From assembly GCA_020848635.1 (NCBI GenBank), contig JADLHS010000021.1, positions 1 to 49,701 on the forward strand: DNA of 49,701 nucleotides, written 5' to 3'. How positions within the stretch are numbered: the stretch's first letter is position 1; each line of letters begins with the position of its first letter. Positions 15,973 through 25,098 of the stretch are shown here, in pieces. The stretch is from Limisphaerales bacterium. Lineage in GTDB: Bacteria; Verrucomicrobiota; Verrucomicrobiia; Limisphaerales; JADLHS01. The translations under genes were made by a program, and so were the position numbers. The notes beneath the pieces were generated by a model. That model was given only the letters and a program-made list of their open reading frames with translations, was not told the origin of the DNA and ran no database searches.

Positions 15973-18036
15973 TCACCTGTAGGTCCGCAAATTCCACTCG
16001 TCCACCAACGCTTTCGGGATTTCCTCCAGAAAACGCGATGGCTGCTGCAGGGTAGCTCCGGTGTTGCCATAGCCGGCACGGATGAGCGGGTAACTGAGGT
16101 ATAGCTCGTTCCGGGCACGGGTGACGGCCACGTAAAACAACCGGCGCTCCTCCTCTTCGCCTTCGGCGGATTCCATTGAGCGCGCGGAGGGAAAAAGCCC
16201 GTCGCATAGCATAAGGATGAACACCACGTCGAACTCCAGACCTTTGGCCTGGTGGATCGTGGAGAGGCGAATCTTCTCGTCGTCGCGGTTCGCGGGTTGT
16301 TGTTCGGCCTCCGCTTCGACATTGGTGAGCAGGGCCATCTGGGTGAGGAATTCGTCCACCGTCCCGAATTGTTGGGCGAAGATGGCCAGTTGCTTGAGAT
16401 CGTCGAGCCGCGAGCGGTAGTTGGCGAAGTTCTCCTTCAGGTAATCGTCGTAACCCGCTTCGATGACGAGCGGAATCATCTTCGCCGCGCTGGGGCGCAC
16501 GTCCGGGGCTTCGAGCTGCGCGAGGGTCGCCGTCAATTGCGCCCATGCGAGGGTGGCCTTCTTGGGGACAGACTTCGCGCACGCCTGCAGCGCGGTTGCA
16601 ATCTTGCAGTCGCAGGAAGCGACGTGAGGAGGTGTTAACTTTTCTGCGGCGGGGGCAATTTGAGGCTCGTCCGGTCGGCTACGACTTTGAAAAGCCTTCC
16701 ACAACTTGTCCGCCCCCTTTCCGCCGACCCCCGGAAGAAGCAGGGCGATGCGTTTGAACGCAAGTTCGTCGCGTGGGTTCGTCACCAGTTTCAGATACGC
16801 GGTCACGTCCTTGATGTGTGCTTGTTCAAAGAAACGGATGCCGCTGGTGATACTGAACGGAATGTTGCGGCGCGTCAGTTCCAGTTGCAATTCGAGGGCG
16901 TGGAAATGGGATCGATACAGCACCGCCATATTGTTCATATCCAACCCCTCTTCGCGCAGTTCAAGCACGCGTTGGGCGATGAAGGCGGCTTGTTCGGCGG
17001 CATCGTTGCACGTCACGAGCACCGGCTTCGCCCCCGATTTGCGCGCGGGCGCGAGTTGCTTGGCGAACTGGTGGACGTTAGCGGCGATGGCGGCATTGGC
17101 AACGGTCAGAATCTCCGGCGTGCTTCGATAATTCGTTTCAATCTTGTAGGTTCGCGCGCCGGGATAACGTTGTGGGAACTTGAGAATATTCTGAAAATTG
17201 GCGCCGCGCCAGGCGTAGATGCTTTGCGCGTCGTCGCCGACGACCATGACGTTCTGATGTCGGGCGGCCAGCAGATCAATGATGTCGCTCTGAAGCTTGT
17301 TGGTGTCTTGGTATTCGTCCACGAGCAGAAACTGGAAACGCCGCTGATAATGTTCGCAAACGTCGGCGTGGTTTTGCAGCAGCTTGAGCCAGAGCACGAG
17401 CAAGTCGTCGAAGTCCATCGCATTGGTGGCGAGCTTGCGCGCAACATAGCTCTTTTGCATGGCCTCAATTTGCGGCGCGAGCGTGTCGAAGTAGCCGTAC
17501 TCCGTGCCGAGAATGTCCGGAATGGCCTTGTGCGTGTTAACCGCGAGCGAAAAAATGTCGCCCAGCACTTCGGCCTTGGGAAAACGGGCGGCTTTGACGT
17601 CAATGTCCGACTCCGCGACGCAGGTGCTGATGAGGTGCTTGGCATCATCACGATCCATGATCGTGAAATCCCGCTGATACCCCAGCAACGCCGCGTGCTG
17701 ACGGAGAATGCGGTTGCCGATGGAGTGAAACGTGCCACCCCACAGGGTCGCGAGTTCGTGCCCCAGCAAATCAGTAACCCGGCGCATCATTTCCCCGGCC
17801 GCTTTGTTGGTGAACGTGAGCAGCAGGATGCGGTCGGCGGGAATACCCTGTTCGAGCAGATAGGCGACGCGGTAGGTGAGGGTGCGGGTTTTCCCGGAAC
17901 CCGCGCCGGCAATCACGAGGGCCGGACCGGGCGGGGCCGTGACGGCGGCGCACTGTTGTTCGTTGAGTTCGCGCGCATAATCAATCTGCAAATGGACGGC
18001 AGATTGGAAGGGTTGCAGAACGTAATCGCGCGACAT
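15973..18036 (-). CDS. UvrD/PcrA/Rep-type superfamily 1 DNA helicase
   Basis: A 687-aa ATP-dependent 3'-5' helicase of repair and replication restart. Motif I is AGAGSGKTRT (about 43-52), motif II VDEYQDTN, motif III VGDDAQSIYAWRG, motif IV ETNYRSTPEIL, motif V TIHQAKGLEFDVVFI and motif VI RRLFYVAVTRARNELYL. The C-terminal tail after motif VI is short, so the PcrA RNA-polymerase-binding tail is probably absent. It follows the HD gene on the same strand by 38 bp and may be co-transcribed. PcrA, UvrD and Rep cannot be told apart by eye here. Confidence 0.93.
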   Translation of the reverse strand: MSRDYVLQPFQSAVHLQIDYARELNEQQCAAVTAPPGPALVIAGAGSGKTRTLTYRVAYLLEQGIPADRILLLTFTNKAAGEMMRRVTDLLGHELATLWGGTFHSIGNRILRQHAALLGYQRDFTIMDRDDAKHLISTCVAESDIDVKAARFPKAEVLGDIFSLAVNTHKAIPDILGTEYGYFDTLAPQIEAMQKSYVARKLATNAMDFDDLLVLWLKLLQNHADVCEHYQRRFQFLLVDEYQDTNKLQSDIIDLLAARHQNVMVVGDDAQSIYAWRGANFQNILKFPQRYPGARTYKIETNYRSTPEILTVANAAIAANVHQFAKQLAPARKSGAKPVLVTCNDAAEQAAFIAQRVLELREEGLDMNNMAVLYRSHFHALELQLELTRRNIPFSITSGIRFFEQAHIKDVTAYLKLVTNPRDELAFKRIALLLPGVGGKGADKLWKAFQSRSRPDEPQIAPAAEKLTPPHVASCDCKIATALQACAKSVPKKATLAWAQLTATLAQLEAPDVRPSAAKMIPLVIEAGYDDYLKENFANYRSRLDDLKQLAIFAQQFGTVDEFLTQMALLTNVEAEAEQQPANRDDEKIRLSTIHQAKGLEFDVVFILMLCDGLFPSARSMESAEGEEEERRLFYVAVTRARNELYLSYPLIRAGYGNTGATLQQPSRFLEEIPKALVDEWNLRTYR

Positions 18037-18074
18037 CGGGCGAGTCTAATCTGCCGGCGGTTGCTTTCCAAGCC

Positions 18075-18932
18075 TCAGGCGTTTGCGCCCGCGAGTTGCT
18101 GCCGGAGGCGCTGCATGTTCACCTCAATCCGCTGGAAGTAATCATTGGGCCCGTCAGGAAAGGGCTGATTGAGGAAGCGATGGATGCCATCGAAGTCGTG
18201 GTTCAATCTCCGGGCGACGTATTTTTCCCAGAACTCCGGTGTCTTGCGCATCAAATCGGCGGCACTGGTAAACAGGCCGAGGGAATGGGCGCGGTTGGGG
18301 GCATGGCGGGCGGCTTCCTCAAATTCGGCATACAGCACCGGGAGCTTTTCGACGTAATCCGCCGCCGCCATTTGCCCGAGCAGGTCCGCCGTGCCCAGCG
18401 CCTGGCCCACCACTTTCTCCATGGCATCCTGAAACTCGATGCGATTCACCGCGGCGTCCACGCCCGTGCAGCGGATCATGTTTTGCACGGCTCGAATGTC
18501 GGCGGGTTGGTAGCCCGCAGCGGCGAGCCGCGCGGCCGCGAATTCCGTGCTGCGCTGGACATGGGTCAGGGTATACTTGGCGCCCGTGCCCTGAATGTCC
18601 TCGCGCTTTTTCAAATAGCCGCTGTCATGGAGGAGGATGGCCAGCAAACCGAGTTGGAGGATGCGTTCGCTCAGGGGCGGTTGCCCACCGGCCTGATGGC
18701 GGCCTTGCAACAGCCGCGCAAAGCATAATGTGCCTTGCAGGGTGTGTTCGAAATCGTGATACCGCGCGTCAATCGCCTGGTAATCCGCGTAGTGGCCCGT
18801 GAAACACTCCTTGGCCCCATCAAAGGCTCGCGGGACAAATTGTCGGTCACCGGCCGGGATAAGCGTCAGGTACGCCGCGCTGACTGCATTAGCGACTGCC
18901 GTGGGATCGTGGGTGGCAACCGGTGAAAACAT
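18075..18932 (-). CDS. HD-domain metal-dependent hydrolase, substrate unknown
   Basis: A 285-aa cytosolic protein. The HD-type metal ligands are visible as RYHDFEHT near residue 57 and LLHDSGYLKK near 101, with later histidines (THVQRS near 123) and an ADLLGQMAAADY stretch. This spacing matches HD phosphohydrolases, but no GYP motif of cyclic-di-GMP enzymes and no nucleotide-binding clue is present. No signal or membrane segment. The helicase gene follows closely on the same strand. Substrate is not predictable from sequence alone. Confidence 0.75.
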   Translation of the reverse strand: MFSPVATHDPTAVANAVSAAYLTLIPAGDRQFVPRAFDGAKECFTGHYADYQAIDARYHDFEHTLQGTLCFARLLQGRHQAGGQPPLSERILQLGLLAILLHDSGYLKKREDIQGTGAKYTLTHVQRSTEFAAARLAAAGYQPADIRAVQNMIRCTGVDAAVNRIEFQDAMEKVVGQALGTADLLGQMAAADYVEKLPVLYAEFEEAARHAPNRAHSLGLFTSAADLMRKTPEFWEKYVARRLNHDFDGIHRFLNQPFPDGPNDYFQRIEVNMQRLRQQLAGANA

Positions 18933-19055
18933 GCGACCAGCTTAGTGATTTGCCACCGCGATGGCACCTGAATTTGATAAGGATTGAAGGCCCTACCGGT
19001 GCCGCCAGAGTGTACGCGTCTTGCCCATGGCTGGTGGCGACCACTAGAATCAACC

Positions 19056-19568
19056 ATGGCGAAAATGTTGCTGACATTTGTGGATGACCTCTATGAGGAC
19101 CTGGAGTTGTGGTATCCAAAATTGCGCTGTGAAGAAGCGGGTTACCCGATGCGGCTGGCGGCGCTGGAGATCAATCGTCACGTCGGCAAGCACGGTTATC
19201 CGGCCCAATCCGATTTGCTGTTGCGCGACACCCGGAGCGAGGAGTTTTGCGGCCTGCTGATTCCCGGTGGTTTCATGCCGGACAAGCTGCGGCGCGATCC
19301 GCGGGTGCTTTCACTCACCCGGGAATTCTTCGAGCAGGGCAAGCTGGTTGCGTTTATCTGTCATGGGGGCTGGATTCCAATTTCAGCGAAGATTCTCGCT
19401 GGCAAACGCGTCACCGGTTCGGTTGGGATCAAGGACGATCTGGAAAATGCGGGCGCCATCTGGGTGAACGAGCCGGTCGTGGTGGACGGAAACTTGGTTT
19501 CCAGCCGCACGCCGCTCGACCTCGCCCCATTTGCGAAGGCAATGGTGGAGTTTCTTGGTCGTCACTGA
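19056..19568 (+). CDS. PfpI/DJ-1 family protein
   Basis: A 170-aa class I glutamine-amidotransferase-like protein of the PfpI/DJ-1/YajL group. The nucleophile elbow is AFICHGGW with C102 followed by H103, and LLIPGGFMPDKLRRD near 67-81 is the conserved strand-loop. These proteins act in carbonyl stress and deglycation-type repair or as proteases; the exact activity cannot be set here. The frame is open 24 codons further upstream, but ATG 19056 (MAKMLLTFVDDLYEDLE) fits the family start. The ABC exporter starts 22 bp after its stop. Confidence 0.85.
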   Translation: MAKMLLTFVDDLYEDLELWYPKLRCEEAGYPMRLAALEINRHVGKHGYPAQSDLLLRDTRSEEFCGLLIPGGFMPDKLRRDPRVLSLTREFFEQGKLVAFICHGGWIPISAKILAGKRVTGSVGIKDDLENAGAIWVNEPVVVDGNLVSSRTPLDLAPFAKAMVEFLGRH

Positions 19569-19590
19569 CAGTACCCTCGCAATTCTCACT

Positions 19591-21417
19591 ATGGCTCACG
19601 GCGCTCCATCTTCGGAACGTGACCCCACGTTCGCCGCAAAGTCGCGTTCGACCTGGGAAGTGGTCGGGCGGGTTGCGATTTACCTTCGGCCCTACAAACT
19701 GGCAGCGGCGGCGACGGTCACTTGTGCCGTCCTTTCGCTCCTGGCCTCATTCGCGTTTCCCAAACTCACCGCGTACGCGATTGACGATGTGATTCGCCAG
19801 GGACACGCCGAACTATTGACCCCGGTGATGCTGGGCTTGATTGGTGCGTTTCTGTTGCGCGACTTGTTCAGCGGCTTGCGGATTCTCGTCAACAATCACT
19901 TCGAGCAAAACGTGATCTTCGACATGCGCCGGGATGTTTACTCGCGCTTGCAGCGGTTGCCAGTTGGGTATTTCGACCAGCGCGCGTCCGGCGATTTGAT
20001 GACGCGTGTCATTGAAGACGTGAATTCGGTCGAACGTGTGTTGATTGACGGAACGGAGCAGGGCGTGGTGGCATTGGTCGGTGTTCTGGGGGTGGGGGCA
20101 ATTTTGATTTACACCAATCCGTTGCTCGCGCTCGTCGCGATGTCACCCATCCCCGTGCTTGCCGCAGGTGCAATGTGGTACACGCTCACGGCCCATCGGC
20201 GTTATCGCCGGCAACGCGAGGCGTCTAGTGCTATGAATGCGCTGCTGATGGACAACCTGCAAGGCGTCCGGCAGATCAAGGCGTTCAGTCGTGAAATCCA
20301 CGAGGACCAGCGGTTCCGCGAGCGGGCGGATGCCTTGCGCTGGGGAACGCTCGGCATTATGCGGGTGTGGGCAATTTACTCGCCAGTGATGAGTTTTGCC
20401 GGGGCGATTGGGTTTGCGCTCGTCCTCTGGGTGGGTGGCCGCCAGGTGATTCAGCATCAGATGGAGCCGGGGGCGCTCGTGGGCTATCTACTCTATCTTG
20501 GCATGTTCTACACACCGATCGGCCAGTTGCACGGGCTCAACCAACTGCTGCAAAGCGGCCGCGCCGCCGGTGAACGCGTGCTGGATATTCTCGACGCCCC
20601 GAAGGAGCGACCTGATGCCCGGGCACGGCAGCCGTTGCGGCTACCGATCCGGGGTGAAGTCATTTACGAGAATGTCCGTTTCAGCTATGACGAAGGCAAA
20701 ACTGCCCTGCACAGCATCAACCTGCATGCCCGACCCGGCGAAATGATCGCCCTCGTCGGCCCCACGGGTGCCGGCAAGTCCACCGTGGTCAACCTGCTGC
20801 CCGCGTTCTACGAATTGACCTCCGGCCGCATTCTGGTGGACGGGCAGGATATCGGCGGGGTCGCGCTCGAATCATTACGTCAGCAGATCAGCGTGGTCAG
20901 TCAGGAACCGTTCCTCTTCAACGGCACGATTCGGGAGAACATTCTTTACGGCAAGCTCGACGCGACCGGGGACGAATTGCTGGCGGCCGCACGGGCGGCG
21001 AACTGCTTTGAGTTCATCACCAACCTGCCGGAGGGCTTTGAGACGCGCGTGGGGGAGCGGGGGGTGAAATTGAGCGTCGGCGAGAAGCAGCGGGTGAGCA
21101 TTGCCCGCGCCCTGCTCAAGAATGCGCCCCTTCTCGTCCTCGATGAGGCGACCGCGAGCGTGGACACGGCCACGGAGCGGCTGATTCAGGAGGCGCTGGA
21201 ACGGCTCATGGCCAACCGCACGAGCTTCGTGATCGCTCATCGGCTCAGCACGATCCGGCAGGCGGATCAGATCCTGGTGCTGCGCCACGGCCAGATCATT
21301 GAGCGTGGCACCCACGAGGAATTGCTGGCCCAGGCCGGACTTTACGCCCGGTTGGCGCGGATTCAGAACACTTCAACCATCGAAGAGGGTTTTACGAAAC
21401 TTGAGGTGGTGCCGTAG
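19591..21417 (+). CDS. ABC exporter, fused transmembrane and ATP-binding half-transporter
   Basis: A 608-aa type IV (MsbA-like) half-transporter that should work as a dimer. Six membrane helices span about 25-310. The nucleotide-binding domain has Walker A GPTGAGKST (390-398), the Q-loop VVSQEPFLF, signature LSVGEKQR, Walker B LLVLDEATASVD and the H-loop IAHRLST. The ATG at 19591 is chosen because the longer open frame overlaps the end of the PfpI gene and adds no family sequence. The substrate is unknown; lipid, drug and peptide exporters share this layout. Confidence 0.92.
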   Translation: MAHGAPSSERDPTFAAKSRSTWEVVGRVAIYLRPYKLAAAATVTCAVLSLLASFAFPKLTAYAIDDVIRQGHAELLTPVMLGLIGAFLLRDLFSGLRILVNNHFEQNVIFDMRRDVYSRLQRLPVGYFDQRASGDLMTRVIEDVNSVERVLIDGTEQGVVALVGVLGVGAILIYTNPLLALVAMSPIPVLAAGAMWYTLTAHRRYRRQREASSAMNALLMDNLQGVRQIKAFSREIHEDQRFRERADALRWGTLGIMRVWAIYSPVMSFAGAIGFALVLWVGGRQVIQHQMEPGALVGYLLYLGMFYTPIGQLHGLNQLLQSGRAAGERVLDILDAPKERPDARARQPLRLPIRGEVIYENVRFSYDEGKTALHSINLHARPGEMIALVGPTGAGKSTVVNLLPAFYELTSGRILVDGQDIGGVALESLRQQISVVSQEPFLFNGTIRENILYGKLDATGDELLAAARAANCFEFITNLPEGFETRVGERGVKLSVGEKQRVSIARALLKNAPLLVLDEATASVDTATERLIQEALERLMANRTSFVIAHRLSTIRQADQILVLRHGQIIERGTHEELLAQAGLYARLARIQNTSTIEEGFTKLEVVP

Positions 21418-21492
21418 CGGCAGGATCATCGGGCTGAAACCTCCGGTGCGACGGGCGATCCAATTCGAAGGGGAGTCGTTTGGCGCTGGGAG

Positions 21493-24402
21493 TCAACTTC
21501 TGGTCACCTGCAGGCCGGTGTCGGAAAGGCTGAAACTCACAAAGCGCGCCCGCGGGTTTGGCGGCCGGTCAGTGAGCTGCCGGCGGATGCGCGCGGCAGC
21601 GGTTTCGTCCTTGGCGAACATCAATAAATAACCGCCCCCACCGGCCCCGAGCAATTTCGCCGCGGCGAGGTAATCATTCACCGAGGCGAGAATGGCCGCG
21701 ATTGGTGCTGGATTCGTGCCGGCATCAAGGCGTTGGTTCAAGCGCCAACTGTTCCGGATGGCGGCGCAAAGCTGATCGTAATCACACTGTTGAATCGCGG
21801 CACCGGCAACCTTTGCGTTCGCGCCGATTTCCTCGATGAGTCCCAGGTGCGAGGGTGAATTCAGGAAAATGCCGCGCACGATTTCGCTGAGGATATTCTT
21901 CGCGAGGCGCGTGACCCCGGTATAATAGAGCAGAATCCGAAGGTTGGCGAGTTCAGGGCCGAACAAATGATCGGGCAGCCAGCTCAAGGTGGGCTTCTGG
22001 GTGAGCCCCGCCGCCGTTTCGACCATCTTGATCCCCCGGTACAGTCCGCCCGCCTGATCCTGCCAGCCACCGCCGGTCGTAAGCATCTGCTCCAGCGCGA
22101 GGGTGCGCGTGAAGAGGACGTTGCGATCCCAGTTCAAACCACACAAATCGCCCAGTGCGGCCAGCACGGTCGCGGCCAGAATGCTGCTGGTCCCGAGGCC
22201 GGAACCTTTGGGGGCTGCCGCGAGCAGGGACAGTTCGATGCCCCCACCGAAATCCCGCAGTTGCTTTTCGAGGGAAGCAAACCCGCCGTCGGCCTGGAAG
22301 CGCGGGAGAAAACCGGCGAGGGCGAAGGCGGCCTTCGCGAGGGCGAAGGCACTCCCGGGCTTCGTAAACGTGTCAAGTTCCTCGTAGCTGCACAGGCGCT
22401 CCTCGACCCCGAGATCAATCGAACGCACCACCAGTTCGGGTCGCTCGCACACTTTCGCGAACACCTGCACGGGCGGTTGACCATTAAGATTGGCGGCAAC
22501 ATTGAGCACCCGCCCGCCGAACTCGATGCAGTACGGCGGGGTGTCCGTCCAGCCGCCGGCCAGGTCGAGTCGCACCGGACTGCGCGCCCAGATGATCTGG
22601 TCGTCGAGGACGTTGCGTCGCGGGTGGGCGGGGGACAACTGGGCTTCGCGCACGATCAGGTCGCGCAGTTGCGCAAAGGCATTCGCCTCATGTTGCGCCC
22701 AATCGGGGCGCTGGCGGTGGCGCAGACTGGCGCTGCGAAACATCTGATCGTGAACGACAGCGAGCGGTTCGTCATGGTCGTCAAAGGCCAACTCGGGCAG
22801 CGGCAGTTCCGTCCGGGCAAACGAGCGCGCGGTGGATTCGAGATCGAGCCGAAAGAAAATGCTGCGGCGGAAATTCTTCATCAGGGGCGCGATCGAGGCA
22901 TTCCGCAACCGGGTGCGCTGGTCATAAATGCGCCGGATGTTGGTCTGCTCCAGAAGCTGCTGGGCCGACAGGCGCGGCTGGTCGCGCCAGCGTTGGGCGA
23001 AGTCAGGTCGCGACGCCGGTTTCGCCTGGAAGAGCCACTCGAGAAACGCGCCATCAATTTCGCCCGTAGGCAAAACGGGAAACAATGCGCTGAGCTGAAG
23101 ATCCGCCTCGGCGCTAATGCCGCAGTCCTGCAGGTCGAGCCCGTGGGCCGTAAACCAATCCAGCGCCGGACGATCGAACCATTTCGTGTTGGGGTCGCCC
23201 AGGTTTCCGCTGAAGCGGTCGCGGAAGCCGTAATGGCGGATGCAATAGTCAGCCGCTCCGATGGGCACGAAATCAAGGCAGACCCGGGGCTCAAGCTGCA
23301 GCTTCCAGTCATTCGCCGGGATGCCGGTCAGGACGTGTTCGCACGCGATCTGCCAGGATGCGGGCACATAACTGTTCTCGATCCAAAGCGTGTGATTTTC
23401 ATCGCGCCGCAGCGGACAGGCGAATTGCGTGTTTTGCAGGTACTGATCGGGATGCCGCCGCCCGGCGGATGCGCCCAGCGTGCTTTCATCAAGGACCAGA
23501 TTTTGCAGCTCCGAGACGGATTCGATCATCTGGGCGCTGGTTCCGAAGTGATAAAACTCGGAGTTGTTAAGCGGCACAACGGCGCAAGTAAGCGGTCGAA
23601 CCAGCGGATCGCTCTCAACGGGGTGCGTGCCGAGGGCAAGCGCGAAGCGGGAATAAAATTCATAGCTGGCCGGGCGTCCGCCCTTGAACTGAGCCGTCGG
23701 CTCGTCCCAACCGCAACGCGCCAGTAAAACCCGGACGGCCCGTTCGCTCAAAAGCCACATGCCGGTGTCGAACAGGTAATGATAATCCTGGGCGAGTTCG
23801 CGGGTGCGGGCCGGCGCCGGTTTCTGCAGGAAACAGGCGAGTTCATTCGGTGCGCCGCGTGGGGTGAAGAACACGCCAAAGTCCTTCGCCTTTTCCGGCG
23901 TGCCCCACATGCCAAGCCCGAGCACGTCCACGTCCGGGAAGGCCGGTAATTCGCCCGGCAACCGGATGAGCGTGTCGCCACTCACGAGCATGGCGACCGT
24001 GCGCGAACCGCCATGGGCCAGGACGCGCGCGTAGTGCCCGAGTTGCAGATCCAGCAACGTCTGGTCCAGTCGCTGGCCGCGTGACCAGCGGAAGGCTGGA
24101 ACGGGCATCAGCAGCTTGCCAATGGGGGCGTAGGCGGGCAGACGACGGCTCTGGCCGCCGGAGTGCAGCATGAGTTTGCGGCTGGCGCCCAGCCATTCGC
24201 TCAATGACCGACCCGGGCCGGTTTGACGCCAGGCTTCGACCAGCAAATTCGCCGTGCCGCCGCCGGAGCCGAGCGGCGACCCGCTGGAATCCGAACACGC
24301 AAACCAATCAGGGCGCCTGCGGTGTTCCAGTGTTTCAAACTCAACCGCCATGCGCGGGGGGAGCGTGAGCAGGAATTGAATCGGCACGTCTTGGGAAACC
24401 AT
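21493..24402 (-). CDS. fkp: bifunctional fucokinase / fucose-1-phosphate guanylyltransferase
   Basis: A 969-aa fusion like Bacteroides Fkp (949 aa), which salvages L-fucose to GDP-fucose for surface glycans. The N-terminal half (about 1-430) carries the guanylyltransferase part with GSGGGTANLLVEAW near 46 and LMLHSGGQSRRLP near 77-89. The C-terminal part is a GHMP kinase: SPVRLDLAGGWTDT near 607-622 for substrate binding and PKGSGLGTSSILAA near 730 for ATP, with a C-terminal LGAGGGGYLLMF. It ends 75 bp from the convergent ABC gene. No fucose permease, mutarotase or fucosyltransferase lies next to it. Confidence 0.93.
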   Translation of the reverse strand: MVSQDVPIQFLLTLPPRMAVEFETLEHRRRPDWFACSDSSGSPLGSGGGTANLLVEAWRQTGPGRSLSEWLGASRKLMLHSGGQSRRLPAYAPIGKLLMPVPAFRWSRGQRLDQTLLDLQLGHYARVLAHGGSRTVAMLVSGDTLIRLPGELPAFPDVDVLGLGMWGTPEKAKDFGVFFTPRGAPNELACFLQKPAPARTRELAQDYHYLFDTGMWLLSERAVRVLLARCGWDEPTAQFKGGRPASYEFYSRFALALGTHPVESDPLVRPLTCAVVPLNNSEFYHFGTSAQMIESVSELQNLVLDESTLGASAGRRHPDQYLQNTQFACPLRRDENHTLWIENSYVPASWQIACEHVLTGIPANDWKLQLEPRVCLDFVPIGAADYCIRHYGFRDRFSGNLGDPNTKWFDRPALDWFTAHGLDLQDCGISAEADLQLSALFPVLPTGEIDGAFLEWLFQAKPASRPDFAQRWRDQPRLSAQQLLEQTNIRRIYDQRTRLRNASIAPLMKNFRRSIFFRLDLESTARSFARTELPLPELAFDDHDEPLAVVHDQMFRSASLRHRQRPDWAQHEANAFAQLRDLIVREAQLSPAHPRRNVLDDQIIWARSPVRLDLAGGWTDTPPYCIEFGGRVLNVAANLNGQPPVQVFAKVCERPELVVRSIDLGVEERLCSYEELDTFTKPGSAFALAKAAFALAGFLPRFQADGGFASLEKQLRDFGGGIELSLLAAAPKGSGLGTSSILAATVLAALGDLCGLNWDRNVLFTRTLALEQMLTTGGGWQDQAGGLYRGIKMVETAAGLTQKPTLSWLPDHLFGPELANLRILLYYTGVTRLAKNILSEIVRGIFLNSPSHLGLIEEIGANAKVAGAAIQQCDYDQLCAAIRNSWRLNQRLDAGTNPAPIAAILASVNDYLAAAKLLGAGGGGYLLMFAKDETAAARIRRQLTDRPPNPRARFVSFSLSDTGLQVTRS

Positions 24403-24516
24403 AACCTGACGCGGATAATGAAGGGAGATGGCCGCGCGTGTCGAGGCGATAGAAGTCGTCTCCGCCCGCCTGCTCGTCCGTGGGCGAGTAAATCCCGGGC
24501 TCGCCGCGACCGACCG

Positions 24517-25098
24517 CTATCGTTTCTTCCGCGTAACTTCCAGGGCCGCCTTGGTCGTGGCCTGCAACTCGTCAAGTTCGTCGCGCAGTTCGGCCTTCGT
24601 TTTTCGATCCATCCGGTCAATGAAGAGAATGCCGTTCAAATGATCGGCCTCGTGTTGCACGGCGCGGGCGAGCAGCCCGCCGCAACGGAATTCGATCGGC
24701 TTGCCCTTTTCGTTCAGGGCCTTTACGTCCACGGATTCGGGACGTGAGATGTCCCCATAGATCTCCGGAAAGCTCAGGCAGCCCTCGGGTCCGGTGACGG
24801 GTTCGCCCACGGGCTTCACTTCGGGATTAATGAGCACGAGCGGCATAAAATCGTTTACATCCGTGGGTTTGCCCTTCAGTTCGAGCGTGGAGGGCCGGTC
24901 CGTGACCACGCGCAAATCGAGGACGGTTAATTGCAATGCCTGACCCACTTGTTGCGCCGCGAGGCCAATGCCCTTGCTGGCATTCATCGTTTCGAACATG
25001 TCCCCGATGAGTTGGCGGACTTCCGCCGTGACCGATTCGATCCGCGCGCCCTTTTGCCGCAGCACGGGATGACCGTATTTTATAACGGGCAATATCAT
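24517..25098 (-). CDS. def: peptide deformylase
   Basis: Removes the formyl group from new protein N-termini with a metal ion. All three motifs are present: GIGLAAQQVG, EGCLSFP (metal cysteine) and QHEADHLNG (metal histidines and catalytic glutamate). At 193 aa it has a normal length with a charged helical tail ending in VTRKKR. The ATG overlaps the stop of the upstream kinase gene by 4 nt (25095-25098), so they are co-translated. It lies 114 bp before fkp. Confidence 0.96.
   Translation of the reverse strand: MILPVIKYGHPVLRQKGARIESVTAEVRQLIGDMFETMNASKGIGLAAQQVGQALQLTVLDLRVVTDRPSTLELKGKPTDVNDFMPLVLINPEVKPVGEPVTGPEGCLSFPEIYGDISRPESVDVKALNEKGKPIEFRCGGLLARAVQHEADHLNGILFIDRMDRKTKAELRDELDELQATTKAALEVTRKKR

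Noticed and set aside
16660-18141. A 493-codon open frame on the plus strand
   Set aside because: Antisense to the helicase gene, which has all SF1 motifs; GC-rich codon bias creates long shadow frames.
21967-23727. A 586-codon open frame on the plus strand
   Set aside because: It is antisense to fkp, whose guanylyltransferase and GHMP motifs are clear; the antisense product is low-complexity and Arg/Gly-rich.
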